DNA of 64,000 nt from Aquila chrysaetos chrysaetos (taxonomy: Eukaryota > Chordata > Aves > Accipitriformes > Accipitridae), in assembly GCF_900496995.4 (NCBI RefSeq), contig NC_044004.1:78251538-78315537 (forward strand). Direction: 5' to 3'. Positions 11,596 to 25,270 of this stretch are shown piece after piece; the first letter of the stretch is position 1; the number at the start of each line of letters is the position of its first letter. The notes under the pieces are model-generated. The model saw nothing but the letters and a program-made list of their open reading frames with translations, ran no database searches and was not told where the DNA came from. A program made the position numbers and the translations under genes.

Positions 11596-14500
11596 TGACC
11601 CAATGTACCGTTTTAATAATATTTAAGGCTATGTTTATGCTCTGATTGGGTCTGTTTCTCTTGAACTGTCAGTCGGGTTTGTGTACAATGCTCCTGACAT
11701 TTGTTGTCATTACATCTCCTATTTCTACTCTACTTCAATCCAGCAGCTAAGCAAATTGACAGTATTCACAGATCCCCACAATTTTGCATCAGTATTAAAA
11801 AATCAGTTATAATTGTAAATAGACATCAGAGGGTATTTCTATTAAACAGCTACTTGGTGTGACAAAACAGCATGCACCGATTAAAGCATTGCAATAGTGC
11901 TCCACCCAATTTCCTTCATTTGATTTATATTATATTGCTGCAAGGGAGTAAGTTTTAATTTCTGAGGTGAGAAAAGTTTCCAATTCAGATCTCAATACTT
12001 CGAAGTTTTGACCCATGCCTAACAAATGCTAATGAATTGTTGGCTAAGGGACCTGGTGTGTTGTCAGATACTAGAAACCACAGGAAGATATTTTCATTAT
12101 TTCTTTTTGTATAAGTTGCTTATTTATTTATTTATCACTTCCTGGGCATAACATTTTTGTTTTCTTGTTTTCTGCTGTTCTCTTTCAGGATTTCATTCAC
12201 CATTTGAGGGCCTGCGATGTATTTTGCAATGTTTTCACCTTTCTTTTCCTTTCGCTGTCTTGCATCTTGGTTATAATTTAGGAATCAGGGTTTGTCAAAC
12301 CATCTCAGACATGTTGGTTAGGTCCACCCTCCTACATTAAGAGTATTTTATATTCTGGACAATGCATGGGTATCAGAAGGCAAAGTGACAGAAGAGGACT
12401 GGAAAGTAAGGTCAGAAGCAGCACTATAGTGACTGGTATGTTTTATATATGTATTTATAGTCTAGGATTATATTGTATGTTCTGTACTGTTGTACTCCAA
12501 GGCCCTGCAACAGGGAAAAGGGGACTCAATGAGATAGTGACTGTGTATCTGTATAAGAAGCAGAAGGAAAAAACTTTCAAGATAAGTATGTGAAAAGAGA
12601 CGATAAATGGATACTATAAAATACAGATTTTTCTTTTCTTATCTAGGCTAGTTTGGGTAGAGCTTCTCTTCTTCAGCACTGCATGGCAGAGAGTATCTAT
12701 CTGAGGGATCTGATAGCTCTAAGGGACCACGGGAGAAAACAAATATAGGAATATAATACAAGGAGGAGAAAAGGTAGAGGAGACAAATGGAAGAAAAAGT
12801 TTATACAGAACAGAGAGTGGCTGAGAGGGCAGAAGAGAACAATCAAAACTTTGACTGAAGTCCAGTAAAATGGTATGTCAGATGCAGCAAGGATTGATCC
12901 AAAATGCCCAGGTAACATTTCTCCTGACATCTCCTCCCCCACTTTCAGACAGGTATTCTCTGCCGGGGCTTTGCTGCTGAACTGGCTCCAAATACCTCAG
13001 TGAGAACTACTAATAGTTGTTGCTCCATTGAGTCGGGATGGCAGCGTAGGGAACAAGAGGAAAGATGGGCAAAGTAAAGGAATGGCAAGTAGGGAACTTA
13101 CATGGGAACAGCAAGCTTTATATTCCATGGTACACAAAATTTCCCACTTATTTTTCTTCGTGGGATGAAGAGTCAGGTTTAACATCTCAGTTTGTCATAT
13201 GGATCTTTCAGTTTCTGCAAAACGATATCCTAGTGCCTTTTATCTGGATTTTATCTGTGGTTTCCACAAAACTGGATGCTGATTATTTAATTGGCTCAGC
13301 ATAACCAGACAATGGGGAATCTAATAGGGCTACAGGGAGACACTGTTAAGGAAAGTGTCTAGCAGTCTTTTCATGATCTAATGAGCTGTGTTGTATTAAC
13401 TGTGGGGCTGTCATGGGGAGAAAAGGACAAAAATGCTGATACACTCGTGCTTTCTTCCTTCCACTCCATCTCAATATCTACCTCATTTCTGTGGTGACAT
13501 CATCTCCGAAGATGACCAGAACAAACTGTTGCCTCCTCCCCAAAATCTTTTTCATTTTCTCCTATGTATCTCATTGGTTTTGGACAAGTCTGTGTATCAT
13601 TGTTGGCCTTTTTAGAACTTTGCTTGTGTTCACAATAATTTTCACCCTCCCCTTTTTATAATGCAAACGTATGTAATCTGGGGTGTCTTTTATCTGATAC
13701 AAGGATCTTCATTACAAAGTGTCAAGAAGAAAGAACAGAGTAGTCAAGATGTATTTCTGTCACTCATGTATGACTGAGAGACCATTTCTATCAGATAGTC
13801 CTATACTCACGTGCAATCAATCCTTTCCGTTTCTGACTGTCAGACAGAATGGGTAACCTAACAGATTCACTCTTGCCAAAAGGTTTCCTGAAATTATACA
13901 GAATTATGTTAAGAACTATCTGAATCCGACAATGAACTGTTCAAAAATGGACAAAGCCAATAGCCTGTTTTAAAGTGAAAGTGCCTCGACTGTTAAGAAG
14001 TTAAAGGGTCCCCCTTTGATGGCTTATGATATAATTTCAAAAACAGAAAGTTTGAGTGTGTAAGGCTCTTGAAATTTTTTAATCTAATACTGCAGGTTAG
14101 TTATTTTTTGATGATTATGTAAGTAGAAGAGATTTTATTAATTTCGGAATCCAATTTTGGCCACATTTTTATTTTTGCAATTTTTTTAAATACTCCTGTA
14201 TGTCTTTTAACATACTGTTTTTACACCCAGGATGTATATTTACGCGTGTGTTTTTAACAAGCCCTTGAACAATCTTTGGGTCTCTTCAAATGAATTCCAT
14301 GCCCACATCAAAGTCCACAATGTGCAGATTCCTAATTTTCCAAAATCTCTGACCTGCCAGGCACATATTTCTGTCAACAGCTGTTTCATCTGATAAGGAA
14401 ACCATATGTATCAATTTTCCTTTATAGACTAATTTTGATGCTCAGTATTCCAATTTTTCAGTGTTTACCTCTCGCTATTAAAATGAAATTTTATTTGAGG

Positions 14501-17500
14501 TCTCTATTGGTATCAAATCCCTGTTAGTTGAATCTAGAAGCCAGGGGGTGGTATTCCTAGACAAAGACTTCATTATTGCAGACAATTTCCACACAGCAGC
14601 TGTAGTAATGTAATGAAAAATATTGAGGGAGATGGAAATACCTCTATTATGGGCATTGAAATGTTTTCTGCATGAAAGACCTTTCCTTATGTCTGTCTGT
14701 CCTGTTACTGCAGAAGAGTTTGCCTTCTACTGCTCTTCTGCTGAATAAGCATATTTGGTCTCATTTTCTGAGTTTTAGTGGGAACTGTAGTTGCTGTTTA
14801 CTCCTAAAAACCAGGACATGGGTGTTTTAAAAATTAATGCAACCTATGAGGGTCTCCTGAGATTTACTTTTTCTCCTTAATTTGTCTGAGGTGCCAGCCC
14901 AGCTGGATTTGGCTGTGTTCTGAAACCCTGGGAAAATTTCTTCCAGCTTTTCATGAACGTGGGTTACAGTTTTTATTAAAAGCCAAATATGAAATTCAAA
15001 CTCCACTGAAAGTGACTGCAAGGTTTGCATTGACCTGAATTCACCAAAAAAGTGACAATACCCTTAAAGGTTTTTGCTTTCCTGAAGTCGGAAAGTGAAG
15101 TCAGAAATCTGACCTCCATCCCTCTGTGTCAGCACCTCGTCACACATGCTGGGGTACCACAGGGATTGCTGAAAGACAGGAGTGCTGAGGTTCTTTAACC
15201 CTTACTTTCACCTCTATAACCATCTTCCTCCCCAAAACACATATTAATTGAATGGGACATCTACCTGTTACCAACAACAGTCGAGTTATTCTAATTTTCA
15301 TGGCAAAAGATATTGCACCTTCACTATACTTTAAATTGGCTTCAGGTAATAATTTAAGTACTGTCATGTCTCCCTTTTTCCACAATTTTCCATTTTCCCT
15401 GTCAGTCACTTTGAAGACTGTTACCAGTAAGTGTAGTTTCTTCTCACAGAAACATCCTGTTTGTTTCTTTCTTTCCTTCTGTTATTGAGCACCTCTCAAC
15501 TGCTAGAAACTTTGGCATTTCCTTGCTCCCTTTTCTGAACCGTGGCTTTTCTTACATACAAGGCAGGAAAACTGCAACAAAAGTTTATATAGGAATTTTT
15601 TTTCATTTCGTAACACAGAAGACGTATATGGGATCCCCAGCCTTGCAGGACACCTGAATTTGGCAGGAGTTAAATGCACTGTGTGCTATGCAAAAGCAGG
15701 CTGTTGGCATCTTGTGGCTGCTTTAATCAGACAAGTATATAGCTTCACTGTGCCTCGTATCGATTCTGATTAATTCCTAATGAATGTCTCTGAGCGCATC
15801 TTATTTCAGAGATAAGATGTGGCCTCTTCATAAGAAGTTTATTACCAAGAGACTTAAGACTAATCCACCAGTTGCCAATATTATCTCCTGGTCACTTGGG
15901 AATGATGATATCCAGAGTGCCCAGTGCTTCACTGTGCACTGAACAGCAAAAAATTTCAAGGGTAAGAATTATTTGGTGGAGCTGGAAACACGATTTTTGC
16001 CATACCAGATACTGAACCATTTTTTCACTTGGCCACAAATGACTTGGGAGCTCTGCAGGAGGATGTACTCCCACTCACAGCATAGTTACACTACTTAGCA
16101 GGATCTTCTTTTAATCTCCTCCCCTTGTAATTGCCCATTCCTCCAACATAGCAAAGAAGCAGGTTTGGATGACCCACTGAGTTGCTGTCACTCAAATAGT
16201 TAGCACCTGTGGTCGAGTGTTATCACCTATTCCACAGCAGCCCATGAAAGGAAAGATTACATTCTCAATCAAGACAGTGTGCTGTGGTATTTGCTCCTCT
16301 TCCAACAAGAGGAATTTAATGCTTTGAGGTATGGCAAGTAGTTAGTACCAGATGGTATTTACCCAAGGGTTCTGATGCGATTTAAGAAAATTAGGCTCTG
16401 AACTATGACAGAATCAGGTAATCTTTCAGTCAAAATCACCAGACATCCTGGACAACGGAGCTTTGAATGGTGCAAACCAGGATGAAGGATTTTCTCCTCC
16501 TCAGGGAGCCATGCTTGTCACTCAGATTTGTCTTTCATAATGGTAAGCTGCTGTTTAAATTTCTTTCTGCCAAGGTGTCACAAGGGAGAATGTGTCCACA
16601 AATTAAAATATATTACAACATCAATTCACAAAGCAATGTGAAAAATCCACTTGTTTCTGAGTTTAAAAATCATTGTGAACTGTTTTAATTCATCACATGA
16701 ACTGTTTGTCTCTTGCTATTATTTTTATTATGTCCTGCTTCCCCATTCTGATCCCCACAGTGACTCAAATCCTGCTCCCCCAATTACAGAAAGATTGAAC
16801 TGTGTCCAAATATATTCAGACTTAATTACTTGCACAGGACCGAAATCATTGCTAATTTGCTAAAATAAGAGCTACTCTGCACTCCATACATCCATTGCAC
16901 CTCTCAATCTTATTAGTTGAAACACTGAATACATTCATGTGATAAATTTTTCTGTCAACCAGCAAGGGGACAGTAGGGTGCATTGCATTCATCCACCCAT
17001 ATGTGAAGCACTGTCAAAAAGAAAACTTAGTTGTTAAAGATGTTGTCCTGTGACAATAAATTTACTTACCACGTGGTTGCCTATTTGCCAGCACTCAGCA
17101 ATAGCTAAGATTCATGTTTATATTTTCAAGGAGTATTGACTGACACAGTGACAGGGAAACTAATTTAAGGAAGAAAATGCAGCCTTATATAAAAATGATA
17201 AGTAAAGCAAATCTTATGAAAGTACACTTTTTAAAGTTTATAAGCTACATACAGTCCCCAGGGCAATGTACAGATAAGGCAATTGATTCTGTAGTCCCTT
17301 TCATAGTAGCACTTCTGTCAACTTCTAATTTCTACTAGTATGAGTGAAAAGAGAGAAATGAAACTTAATTGGCATAGGCTTCGAATCCTGTGGATTTGTT
17401 CAGAAGTGTGCAAAGACATTGGATTTGTTTAAAGACATATCTGGCTTGCCTTAGAAAAAAGGAAATAACAGGTGCAAATATGTAAACGTACACACAGTTG

Positions 17501-17510
17501 CCACTTAATG

Positions 17511-17529
17511 AAAAAAAAAAAAAAAAAAA
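17511..17529 (+). repeat. Poly(A) tract, 19 A
   Basis: Uninterrupted run of 19 A with no retroposed sequence recognised upstream of it. Confidence 0.9.
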
Positions 17530-20500
17530 GAAGAGTATTTGTCCATTTTTGTCTAGACAGACATTTTGCAGACCTTTGAAAATGTAGCTAGTATCTATCT
17601 AATGGTTTTATTGGCAGGAGACTTCAGTAGCCTTTTAATATCATAAAGTAGACCACGTAATAGAACTGCAAGACCCAGCTCTGAGGGCCTGGTTTCCAGT
17701 AGGTGATTTCACAGTATTTTATACCCATCCCTCTGCATGGGCCTGAATGGCTGCACAGTGTGCATGAAATTACAGGCTCAAGTCTCAGGAATTTATCTTT
17801 TCATCTCATCTCATTTAAAAGCCTTAAACCATAATATTAGTTCTGAGGCTGAGATCTGCTTACAGATCAGTGACATCACATCACTCCTTCTTTCTTCTTC
17901 ATGCTGATTAACCTGTTTAGACTTTCATAGAAGTCCTTGATGTATGAGCTAAATGTCCTTGAAAACACTGGGTTCTTGGCAAGTAGGCAAATTCCCAGTA
18001 TGAGGCAAAGGCGGCCAATTTTGCTTTCATTACACTGTTACTTATTCCCACCAACTTCCCAATTTTCATGAAAGTAGTACACACACACGTTAGAGAAGGG
18101 TTCAGTGTACTGCACGACCTGGATTCTATTTCTGGCATTACCATGAGTGTCTTTTTGCCTCTCTTCACCCGTCACTTCAAGCAAATAAAAACCAGTTTTG
18201 TCTCTTGAGAGAAGATACCCTTACTTTTTTATAAAGCAGGAAAATAATAATTTGGCATAATCATATGACATACAAGGTTGTTCTGCAAGAGAAATTGTTA
18301 CTAGAAGTTTCTTGGATCTTGCCGATTCTTAAATCTGAATCACTTAGTTTCAACAAGAAGGTCTTAGGGTCAACAATCCAATTTTCAACAAGCAGGTTAG
18401 ATTTATTTTCAAATGAACACTGTTGAAATGTACCTCTCCGAGAAATTCTGATAAGAGAAAACCCCAGAGCATATTCATTAAATGACCTTTTTCCCCACCA
18501 CTTGTCACACTCCTACTGATTTGCATATCCACTCTGTTAGGTGCCTCATAGATCTGGAAAGTATTACTGCTGTGCTAGCTCAGTCTAAGAATCTGAATAT
18601 ATTTCCTGATACTTTTGTACGCTGAATGCCAGCTGCGCTGTTTTCATATTTCAGATCTTTACTCCATTCATTTGCCTAACTTAAAGAAGCTGAAAAAAAT
18701 GGGAAAGAGAAATACAGAACTCATGGTTATGACAATATTTCAAGGAAATTTACTGCTGTGGGCTCTTTAGACACCTTATTTCAATTTAGAAAACCTATTT
18801 TTTTACCTCTTCTTTCCAGCTGAAGAATACTGCCAATAGAAATTTAAAAATCTTAATTGTGTATTTCTCATAATTTTGAGGAGGACAGAAAAATTCCACC
18901 AGAGAGTAGTTGATCCATATAAAAAAAAAAAACTGTTCCAGTCTAATTCCACCCTATCTTGATCAAGCCAGTCTGGTGAAAAGAATGAGGGATTGTATTC
19001 TGGCTGCAATTCCAACTGGAACATGAAATAGTTATGGCATTAAATCCATGTCCTAAAAAAAGAAAAAGGAGTATAAAGAATAATCTAGCATGTTCAGTAA
19101 TATAATACCATATCTGCTATGTTTCGCTATTTGCTGTAAATCTTTCAGGCTTTCTGTTCAGTCTCTGTCCTTATAGTAGTATACCTTTCATTATTTTACT
19201 CCTGTCCAAGCAACTTCCAGGAAGCGGTTTTCTAAATTAAAATGACATGACTTCAAAACCTTGTAAATTCAAGTCAGTGTTCACAAAATGTACTAGATCG
19301 GCAGCCTTTGACTGTAAAGTCTTTATGCAGCTGAAACAACAGACGGCACAAGGTTCCCTGTATTGGTCTGCCTGGTATTTCAAATATACTCATCCTTCCT
19401 TCCTCACTTTGTGCAGTTTGGCTCTGTTAAGATCTATGTGATACTTTGATAACATTAACAATTTTTTGAGAAGAATAATTATTTTGGAACATTTGCATTA
19501 TTGACATTATTAATGTTTTCAAAAATGTGTAAATGATTCATGAACAGAAATCCCTTTTCGAGAACATTTGGCCATGCCCAGGATTTTGTAGGTGCAATTT
19601 CACTATTATTAGGTTTCTCGCTTGTTCTGGTGTTTCGGAAATGTAGCTGCATGCATTTTTTTTGTCCGAATAAGGCATTTCAGAGCCTCAACCATACCTC
19701 CAAGACACAGCAATGATTTTAAAATTCTTACTGTCAGGTAAGGCAGTGATGGCTGAAGTTTAATCAGACAAGGATCCTCATATCCCTGTTCCGATACTGT
19801 GTTCTGGTAGCAGCCTGTTACTTCAAACTGTGGTAAATTTTCTATACATAATTTTATTGTGACTGAGATTGTTTCCCTACACGTTTCAGTTGGAAATACA
19901 AAATATTTCTAAGACTGTAAGCATACAAAGTACATTTGAGATTTGTAATGGATTCTTTTGTTGCCAACCTGGCTGATTTTCAGGTAGGATCTCCTTCAGA
20001 TAAACAAAGGGGAAAATTTCTCCACTATCATTGTGCTGTAGAGTTCAAATGCAAGCAAGTGTTGCCCAAAATTGTCCAGAAAGCAAATAAACCGGGAAGG
20101 GTAGGTTGAAGAAAAGCACTTAATCTAAATGCACATTAGGAACCATGTATCTTGGCTTGGTGGCTTTGTAATGGTATGGTGAGAAAGAGAAAAGGATTTG
20201 GTCGATTTTCATTATCCTTTTCCTTCAGTATCAAGAAGGAATGCTCACTTCCCTGAAAAATTTGACTGGCATTTCCTCTCTAACATAGGCAGTGAGGGGA
20301 ATCAGATTTGTCAGAAGTCCATGTTGTAGGGGTATTGTGTAGTAGAGAGAGTGGCCTTCTACACGGTGCTTATAGTGATATACCATGACTTTAATAAGGG
20401 TTTTTTTGCCACCGTCTCACATGGCATTCTCAGAAGCAAACTACATAAACAGTTTAGCTGAACGTTCTATGGCATGAAATATATACTGTAACATAATAGT

Positions 20501-20970
20501 ATTGTAATTGGAGAGTTATCATCATTTTGGCCCTCGAAATGGAGGGATGTATCATGAAGGCTTCTGCAAGGATGACTTCCAAGTCAAGTATTATCAGTGA
20601 CTTTGGTAACTGAATAGAGAGTGGTCATTACATTTCATTGGGAAACAGCAAAATAATCTCTATTTAGACAATACTCAAATCATGAAAAACACAGCCCATA
20701 GAACACGTAATTCAAATTAGCGTTGTGAAGTGCAACATAAAAAGCAAGAATGTGACTTTCTAAAAACTAAGAACCAATATTAAACCCTTCTTTTATCTAT
20801 TTCTGAAAAGAAAATAAATCTTGATATGTGGAAGCCTTGCTCTGAGCATACATTTGGGAAGCAAGAGCATTTCTCATCTACTTTCAGCTGTACTTTTATG
20901 TTTTGTTCTCAAGGGAAATTCTAGAGGCAATTGAAAGTCCATTCCTGTAGCCCACTGTAATAACAGAGGA

Positions 20971-20985
20971 TTTTTTTTTTTTTTT
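20971..20985 (+). repeat. Poly(T) tract, 15 T
   Basis: Uninterrupted T15 followed by A5; no element recognised nearby. Confidence 0.85.
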
Positions 20986-22691
20986 AAAAAGGAATACAAG
21001 ATGGGCAGTATCATTTTTTAAGTGAAAGGGCCCCTGCAAGAATACAAGGTTTGGTGCAAACAGATCATTGCATGGCTATGCTCTAAAATATGTAACACTG
21101 ATACAGTATGTATAATTAGGCTAGACACCTAGACTGTCCTAAATGAACAACCCCAAGTACTTCAAAGTTACAGTAGCTACACAATATATTAGTTTCTTAG
21201 AGAGCAAAATTTGCTCTGCCATGTACGTAATTCCACTGAAGCTCAATAGGTTTTTGCATGTGACGAAAGACATAAAAAACCACTTCCCTAAACAGTTCAA
21301 GATGCAAACTAATTAAACTGACGAAACAAAACCCAATTCTTTCTTCAAAGCTGTAGCTGAGTAAATTATCTCTGTGAAACACTTGGTTGGCTTTTCCTGT
21401 GCTTCATGATCACAAATTTTGTACATATGGAAAAAAACAAAGGCAAAACTATGGCTGATACTGAAAACAGCGTACAGTGGGAGGTAATGAGTGTTTTATA
21501 CTAAGAGACTACTTAATGATGCTCGGCAGTGAGAATTCTATCTAAGCAGTCATACGTGGATTTAAAGTCCACTTTCTCTGAAGTAATTGGAAAACTTATA
21601 TGAATTTCAATTTCAGGAGGACCTGTGTTTTTGAATACAGATTCATGCAAATTTATACTAATAGCCACATAATGCTTTGGAAAAGTTTAAAGCAAGAGAA
21701 AAATGGCATCTCAGCAGTATGTAGACAAAGGAATAGCTTTATTGTATATATAAATCAACACATGTAGTCTCTGTGTACCTACTGTTCTGCATACTCTGTG
21801 TATAAAACCACACACGCTCTGCCCCAATTTTAAGGGCATTGCAGTTTTGTCATAGAATAATTCTCCCTATGGCATAATGCACTGAAAGTCTTGTAATAAG
21901 AAGAGCGGTAATACGTCTCTGTACAGCAAGAATCTTTGTGACTGGTATCTAGAGTATAATTAGCTCTGATTACATGCAATGGGCGTCTTAACATCCTCCC
22001 ACTGTTTTTTAGTTTGACACCATGCAGAATTAAACCAGTCAAGTCTAAGGCAGAGACGCCTGGAACACTTTGGAAATCCTGACTCGCTTTTATCATTGGT
22101 AAACCAGTCAAAAGAGCCTCTTTTTACCTGAAAATTTTAACTTCAACCGTTTCCAGTGTAGGGCTGAGCATTTCTCAAAACAACGACCGAGCTTCACGCG
22201 GGATGTGCACCGCTTTTGCGTTTGGGCCGTTTTAGCGAAAACTACCTTGCTGGCGGGCAGCCCACCGCCTCACGCCGTTACTACTTGAGCAAACCAGCCC
22301 CGGCTTCCCTCGGAGCTCGTACCACGGCGGGCACCCTTGGAAAGGCTCGGTACCGTCTTTGCAGGCACCGTGCGCCGGCGGGAACCTCCTGAGGACTCCC
22401 TACGGCAGCGGCGATACCAGCACCTGAAGACCCGGCGTGTCGGGAGAAGGATTTACCTCAGCGGCGGCGGCGGCGGCCCGGGGTTGGCTGAGGGAGACTT
22501 GTAACGGCCGTCGCGCCTCCCCCTCATCTCCCTCCGGGCGGGAGACGGCCTTTGGGCGGGCGGAGGTGGAAGGGGGCGGGCGGGGTAGGGGTGTGTGTGA
22601 GGGGAGAGGCGTCCCCTCCTCTCCGGTAGCGCCCGCTGCGGTAGGCGGCTGCTCCTCTCCGCCGCGGCTCTCCCCCTCCGCCTCAGTAACG

Positions 22692-23015
22692 ATGCTGTCC
22701 TAGCGAGGGATGATGACAGGGAGAGGAGAGGGGCAGAGCCGCCGCTGCTGCCGCCGCCGGGAGCCCTGTCTCTTGCTCGCCTCCCCGGCACTTCTCGGCT
22801 GCCGGGCTGCGCATCGCGCCGCCTTCCTGACGGGTGGCAGGAGGAGAGGGCGGAGGGGCGGCGGTGGTTTTATGGTGAGGGATTTGTCCTCTCCAGGTGC
22901 TCTGTCCCCCGCCGGGCAGGGCTTTCCTCCTCCTCCGCCTCCTCCTGCCGCCTTCCCCGTCACACGCGGCCGGCCGGGAGCGGGAGCAGCCGCCTCCGCC
23001 GTCACCGCTGCCTGA
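22692..23015 (+). promoter_or_regulatory. Two upstream ORFs in the candidate 5' leader
   Basis: A minimal ORF (ATG CTG TCC TAG, 22692-22703) is followed by a 101-codon ORF from ATG 22710 to TGA 23013-23015. The second ends 13 nt before the long-isoform ATG at 23029, in another frame. If transcription starts upstream of 22692, both would be scanned first and could repress or tune long-isoform translation. The peptide is Arg/Pro/Gly-rich and has no recognisable domain. Whether the mRNA contains these ATGs is not known from sequence. Confidence 0.45.
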
Positions 23016-23028
23016 GGGGACCCTGACC

Positions 23029-23256
23029 ATGTCGAGCAAGAGCAGGAAGAGCAAGGAGCAGGGGAGAGTGACCTTCCCCCCGCAGCAGGAGGAGGAGGAG
23101 GAGGAGGGGGCAGAGGAAGAAGAGCAGCAGCGCCGGCGCCGCGGCTGGAGAGGCGTCAATGGGGGACCGGAGCCCCCTCCGCCACCTCAAAGAGCCGTTA
23201 AAACCCTCCGGGAGCCCTACGGCTACTACCCGCCCCCCCCCTTTTGCCAGCACCAT
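23029..23256 (+). CDS. TRPC3: TRPC3 exon 1 (long-isoform N-terminus)
   Basis: The first coding exon gives 76 codons: an MSSKSRKSKEQGRVTF start, a glutamate run from (GAG)6, an RRRRGWRGVNGG block and a proline-rich end. Order and motifs match the N-terminus of the mammalian long TRPC3 isoform. The ATG at 23029 has A at -3; the same frame has a stop (TGA, 22876-22878) and no ATG between, so this start is well supported. The segment is cytoplasmic and probably disordered. The donor CAT|gtaagt at 23257 is near-consensus. As written the exon ends in phase 0, while exon 2 needs two bases carried over; see the finding on the C9 run at 23233-23241. The exon sits in the CpG island and its GC content is far above that of the later exons. 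Confidence 0.87.
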
Positions 23257-25174
23257 GTAAGTCGGGCCCGGGGGCTGGGGGGGGGGGGGCGGTGTGTGAA
23301 GAGGGTGCTGGCCGGCAACTTCCCCGGAGCAGCCTGTCCCCGGCAAGTTGTGGCGTTCGGTCCCGGGGAGAGCCGCCGGGCTGCCCGTCGCCCCGTTCCT
23401 TCCCGCCGACCCGGGCCCCGCGGCGGGAGCGCAGCCCGCCCGGCCTGGCAGCAAACGGGTGTGACCGGTGGCAGCGAGCGGGAGACGGGGCCGAGTTTGC
23501 AGCGGTTGAGGTGCGGAGACTTCGGAGAAAGTGTCTTGAGGGGATAGTCCGGTCGGTACCTGCCCTCGGCACCCCCCCCCCTCGCCGGCTCTTTCCTCCC
23601 CAGCCCCTCGGCTTTGCTCCTTCAGAGTGAGGCGGGGGCAGCACGTAGCAGAAGGCATGCAGGTGTGCCGGGGCGTAAGAGATTTCATCTCTTTCTTTCT
23701 TCTTTTCTTGTTTTTTTTTCCACCTAATTATTGGCTCAGCTAAGGTTTGGAGAATCCATTGCACCCTTTTGTACTAGGAGTGCTAATGCAGCCCTTTTAT
23801 GTTTTTTTAAAATCTAGGCTGTGATAAAACCAGGCTCCCCACAGAAATCTAGGACACCTGTGCGGAAAAGCCTCCGTTCTTGAGATGCGTCTTACCCTGT
23901 TTGATGTTGTCTTCGGAAATTTCAGTTTGTTGGTTTTCAAGATCCGATCATATATATACATATGTATGTATAAATACTGACGATGGCTAATCTTACTGCA
24001 AGAGAAATTCAATTTTAGTAATAGGGCTGTTAACTTTCTTTTCTCTGACTTACAAAATATAGGTTGTCTGTGAATTATTCACTTATTTTTATAAGTGTAG
24101 TTTAGATAGACTGACTTCTGAGGATTACCTGAATATTTTGTATGTTCAGGACAATATTTAGTTCTTAATTAAATATTTTAATTAGCAGATGACAAACACT
24201 TTAGTTTGAGTTATAACATATTCAGCATTTATAGAAGAAGCCTTAATTAAAATCATCCTAGAGACAACTGTAAAGTACAGAAATTATTAGAGTAGAGCTT
24301 AGAATGGGATAACTACAAATAAAAGTGTTTTTTACCATCCCAGTGCAGAAATTCTTCACAAGTACCCTGTACCAAGCAACCCAGACTTCAAGTGAGGGAG
24401 TCTTTCATATGTGTTTAGCTGTCTGAAAGTTAGTTGCGCTTAAGTTGTTTGTCTAGGCTCCCTCTGTAGTTGATGGGATGAGAGAGGAAATAGCAGTGGG
24501 CAAGGCAGCGTAATCATTTATCTTCTTTCTTGAGATGCCTTGTGTTTCTCCATTCACCATAAAAAGAGCCTAGAGGATTAGTTTAGACTCGGATGCTTTA
24601 TTTTTAGACAGTTGAAGCTAGCTCAGATGAATTGTAAGCTATGCATCCTAAACTTCTGGATCCCTTTTAGGTTAGTGTCCTCCTAGAACTGTTGGCATAT
24701 TTCTTTCTTTAAGAAATGGGTATTATGCCACCAGGGATTAATAATGGGAGTTCAGTTTGCACAGCTGTAGGCATTTGAGCCTGGAGTGAGCTCTGACTGT
24801 TGGAATTGCTTCCTGGTATCTAATTCTTGTGATCCTGTCCTGGGATTCTATGACAGCAGCGATTGCGAGCCACTGTCCAGTGGACTGACAAAAGGGCTGA
24901 CATTAATCAATGTAATAGGAGTGTATTGAACTGACAGGGCATCGAAGAAAAAGACCCACAACTACCATTTCCCCTGTTATGTGCCCATGGTCATCCTCGG
25001 CATAGCAGTGGGATTCTTCTTCTAGAGTAACATTTCGTGTTTGCTGCTAATGCCCAAAATCATAGCGTATGTTAATGAAATAAATATGAGTATCAGTTTG
25101 CTCATAATGCGCTTGGATTGACGCACATAAGGCTTTAGAGTGCACAAAGTGAGTATGAGAATCCTTGACTGCAA

Positions 25175-25270
25175 GAATTTGTGGTCTAAATATTCAGTAC
25201 TGACAAACAGTGCAAGGGGGAAGGAGGCAGGAAGATGTGAAGTAGTTTGCACAAGAAGATGCACTTAGTT
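25175..25270. mobile_element. Possible ancient CR1-L3/L2-type fragment
   Basis: The stretch GTGGTCTAAATATTCAGTAC, then a purine-rich segment and TGAAGTAGTTTGCACAAG, resembles the part of old amniote LINE/SINE tails that ends in a GAGGTGAAGTGACTTGCCCA-type motif. Weak call. Confidence 0.3.

Larger units (their letters stand above)
11596..22169. other. Intergenic DNA immediately upstream of the TRPC3 CpG island
   Basis: AT-rich DNA without a recognisable gene. Simple tracts include A19 (17511-17529) and T15 (20971-20985). The stretch 15660-15850 has homeodomain-type TAATTCCTAATGA and an 8-bp inverted repeat (CATCTTAT / ATAAGATG) containing an AGATAAG GATA-factor motif. It is a candidate conserved element but unproven. 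Confidence 0.65.
22170..23650. promoter_or_regulatory. TRPC3: CpG island spanning the TRPC3 promoter and exon 1
   Basis: Composition changes sharply near 22170 from AT-rich DNA to GC-rich DNA dense in CpG, and returns to AT-rich near 23650. Four GC boxes (GGGCGG, Sp/KLF type) lie at 22536-22541, 22554-22559, 22574-22579 and 22578-22583. I see no clear TATA box, so a dispersed CpG-type promoter is likely. The transcription start cannot be fixed from sequence; it is probably between about 22400 and 22900. Long open frames on both strands here are a by-product of the GC-rich composition. Confidence 0.85.

Noticed and set aside
22437-23764. Long open frames on both strands in the CpG island (up to 228 codons on the minus strand)
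   Set aside because: GC-rich DNA has few stop codons. The predicted peptides are Arg/Pro/Gly/Ser-rich without domains, and only the exon 1 frame matches a known protein.
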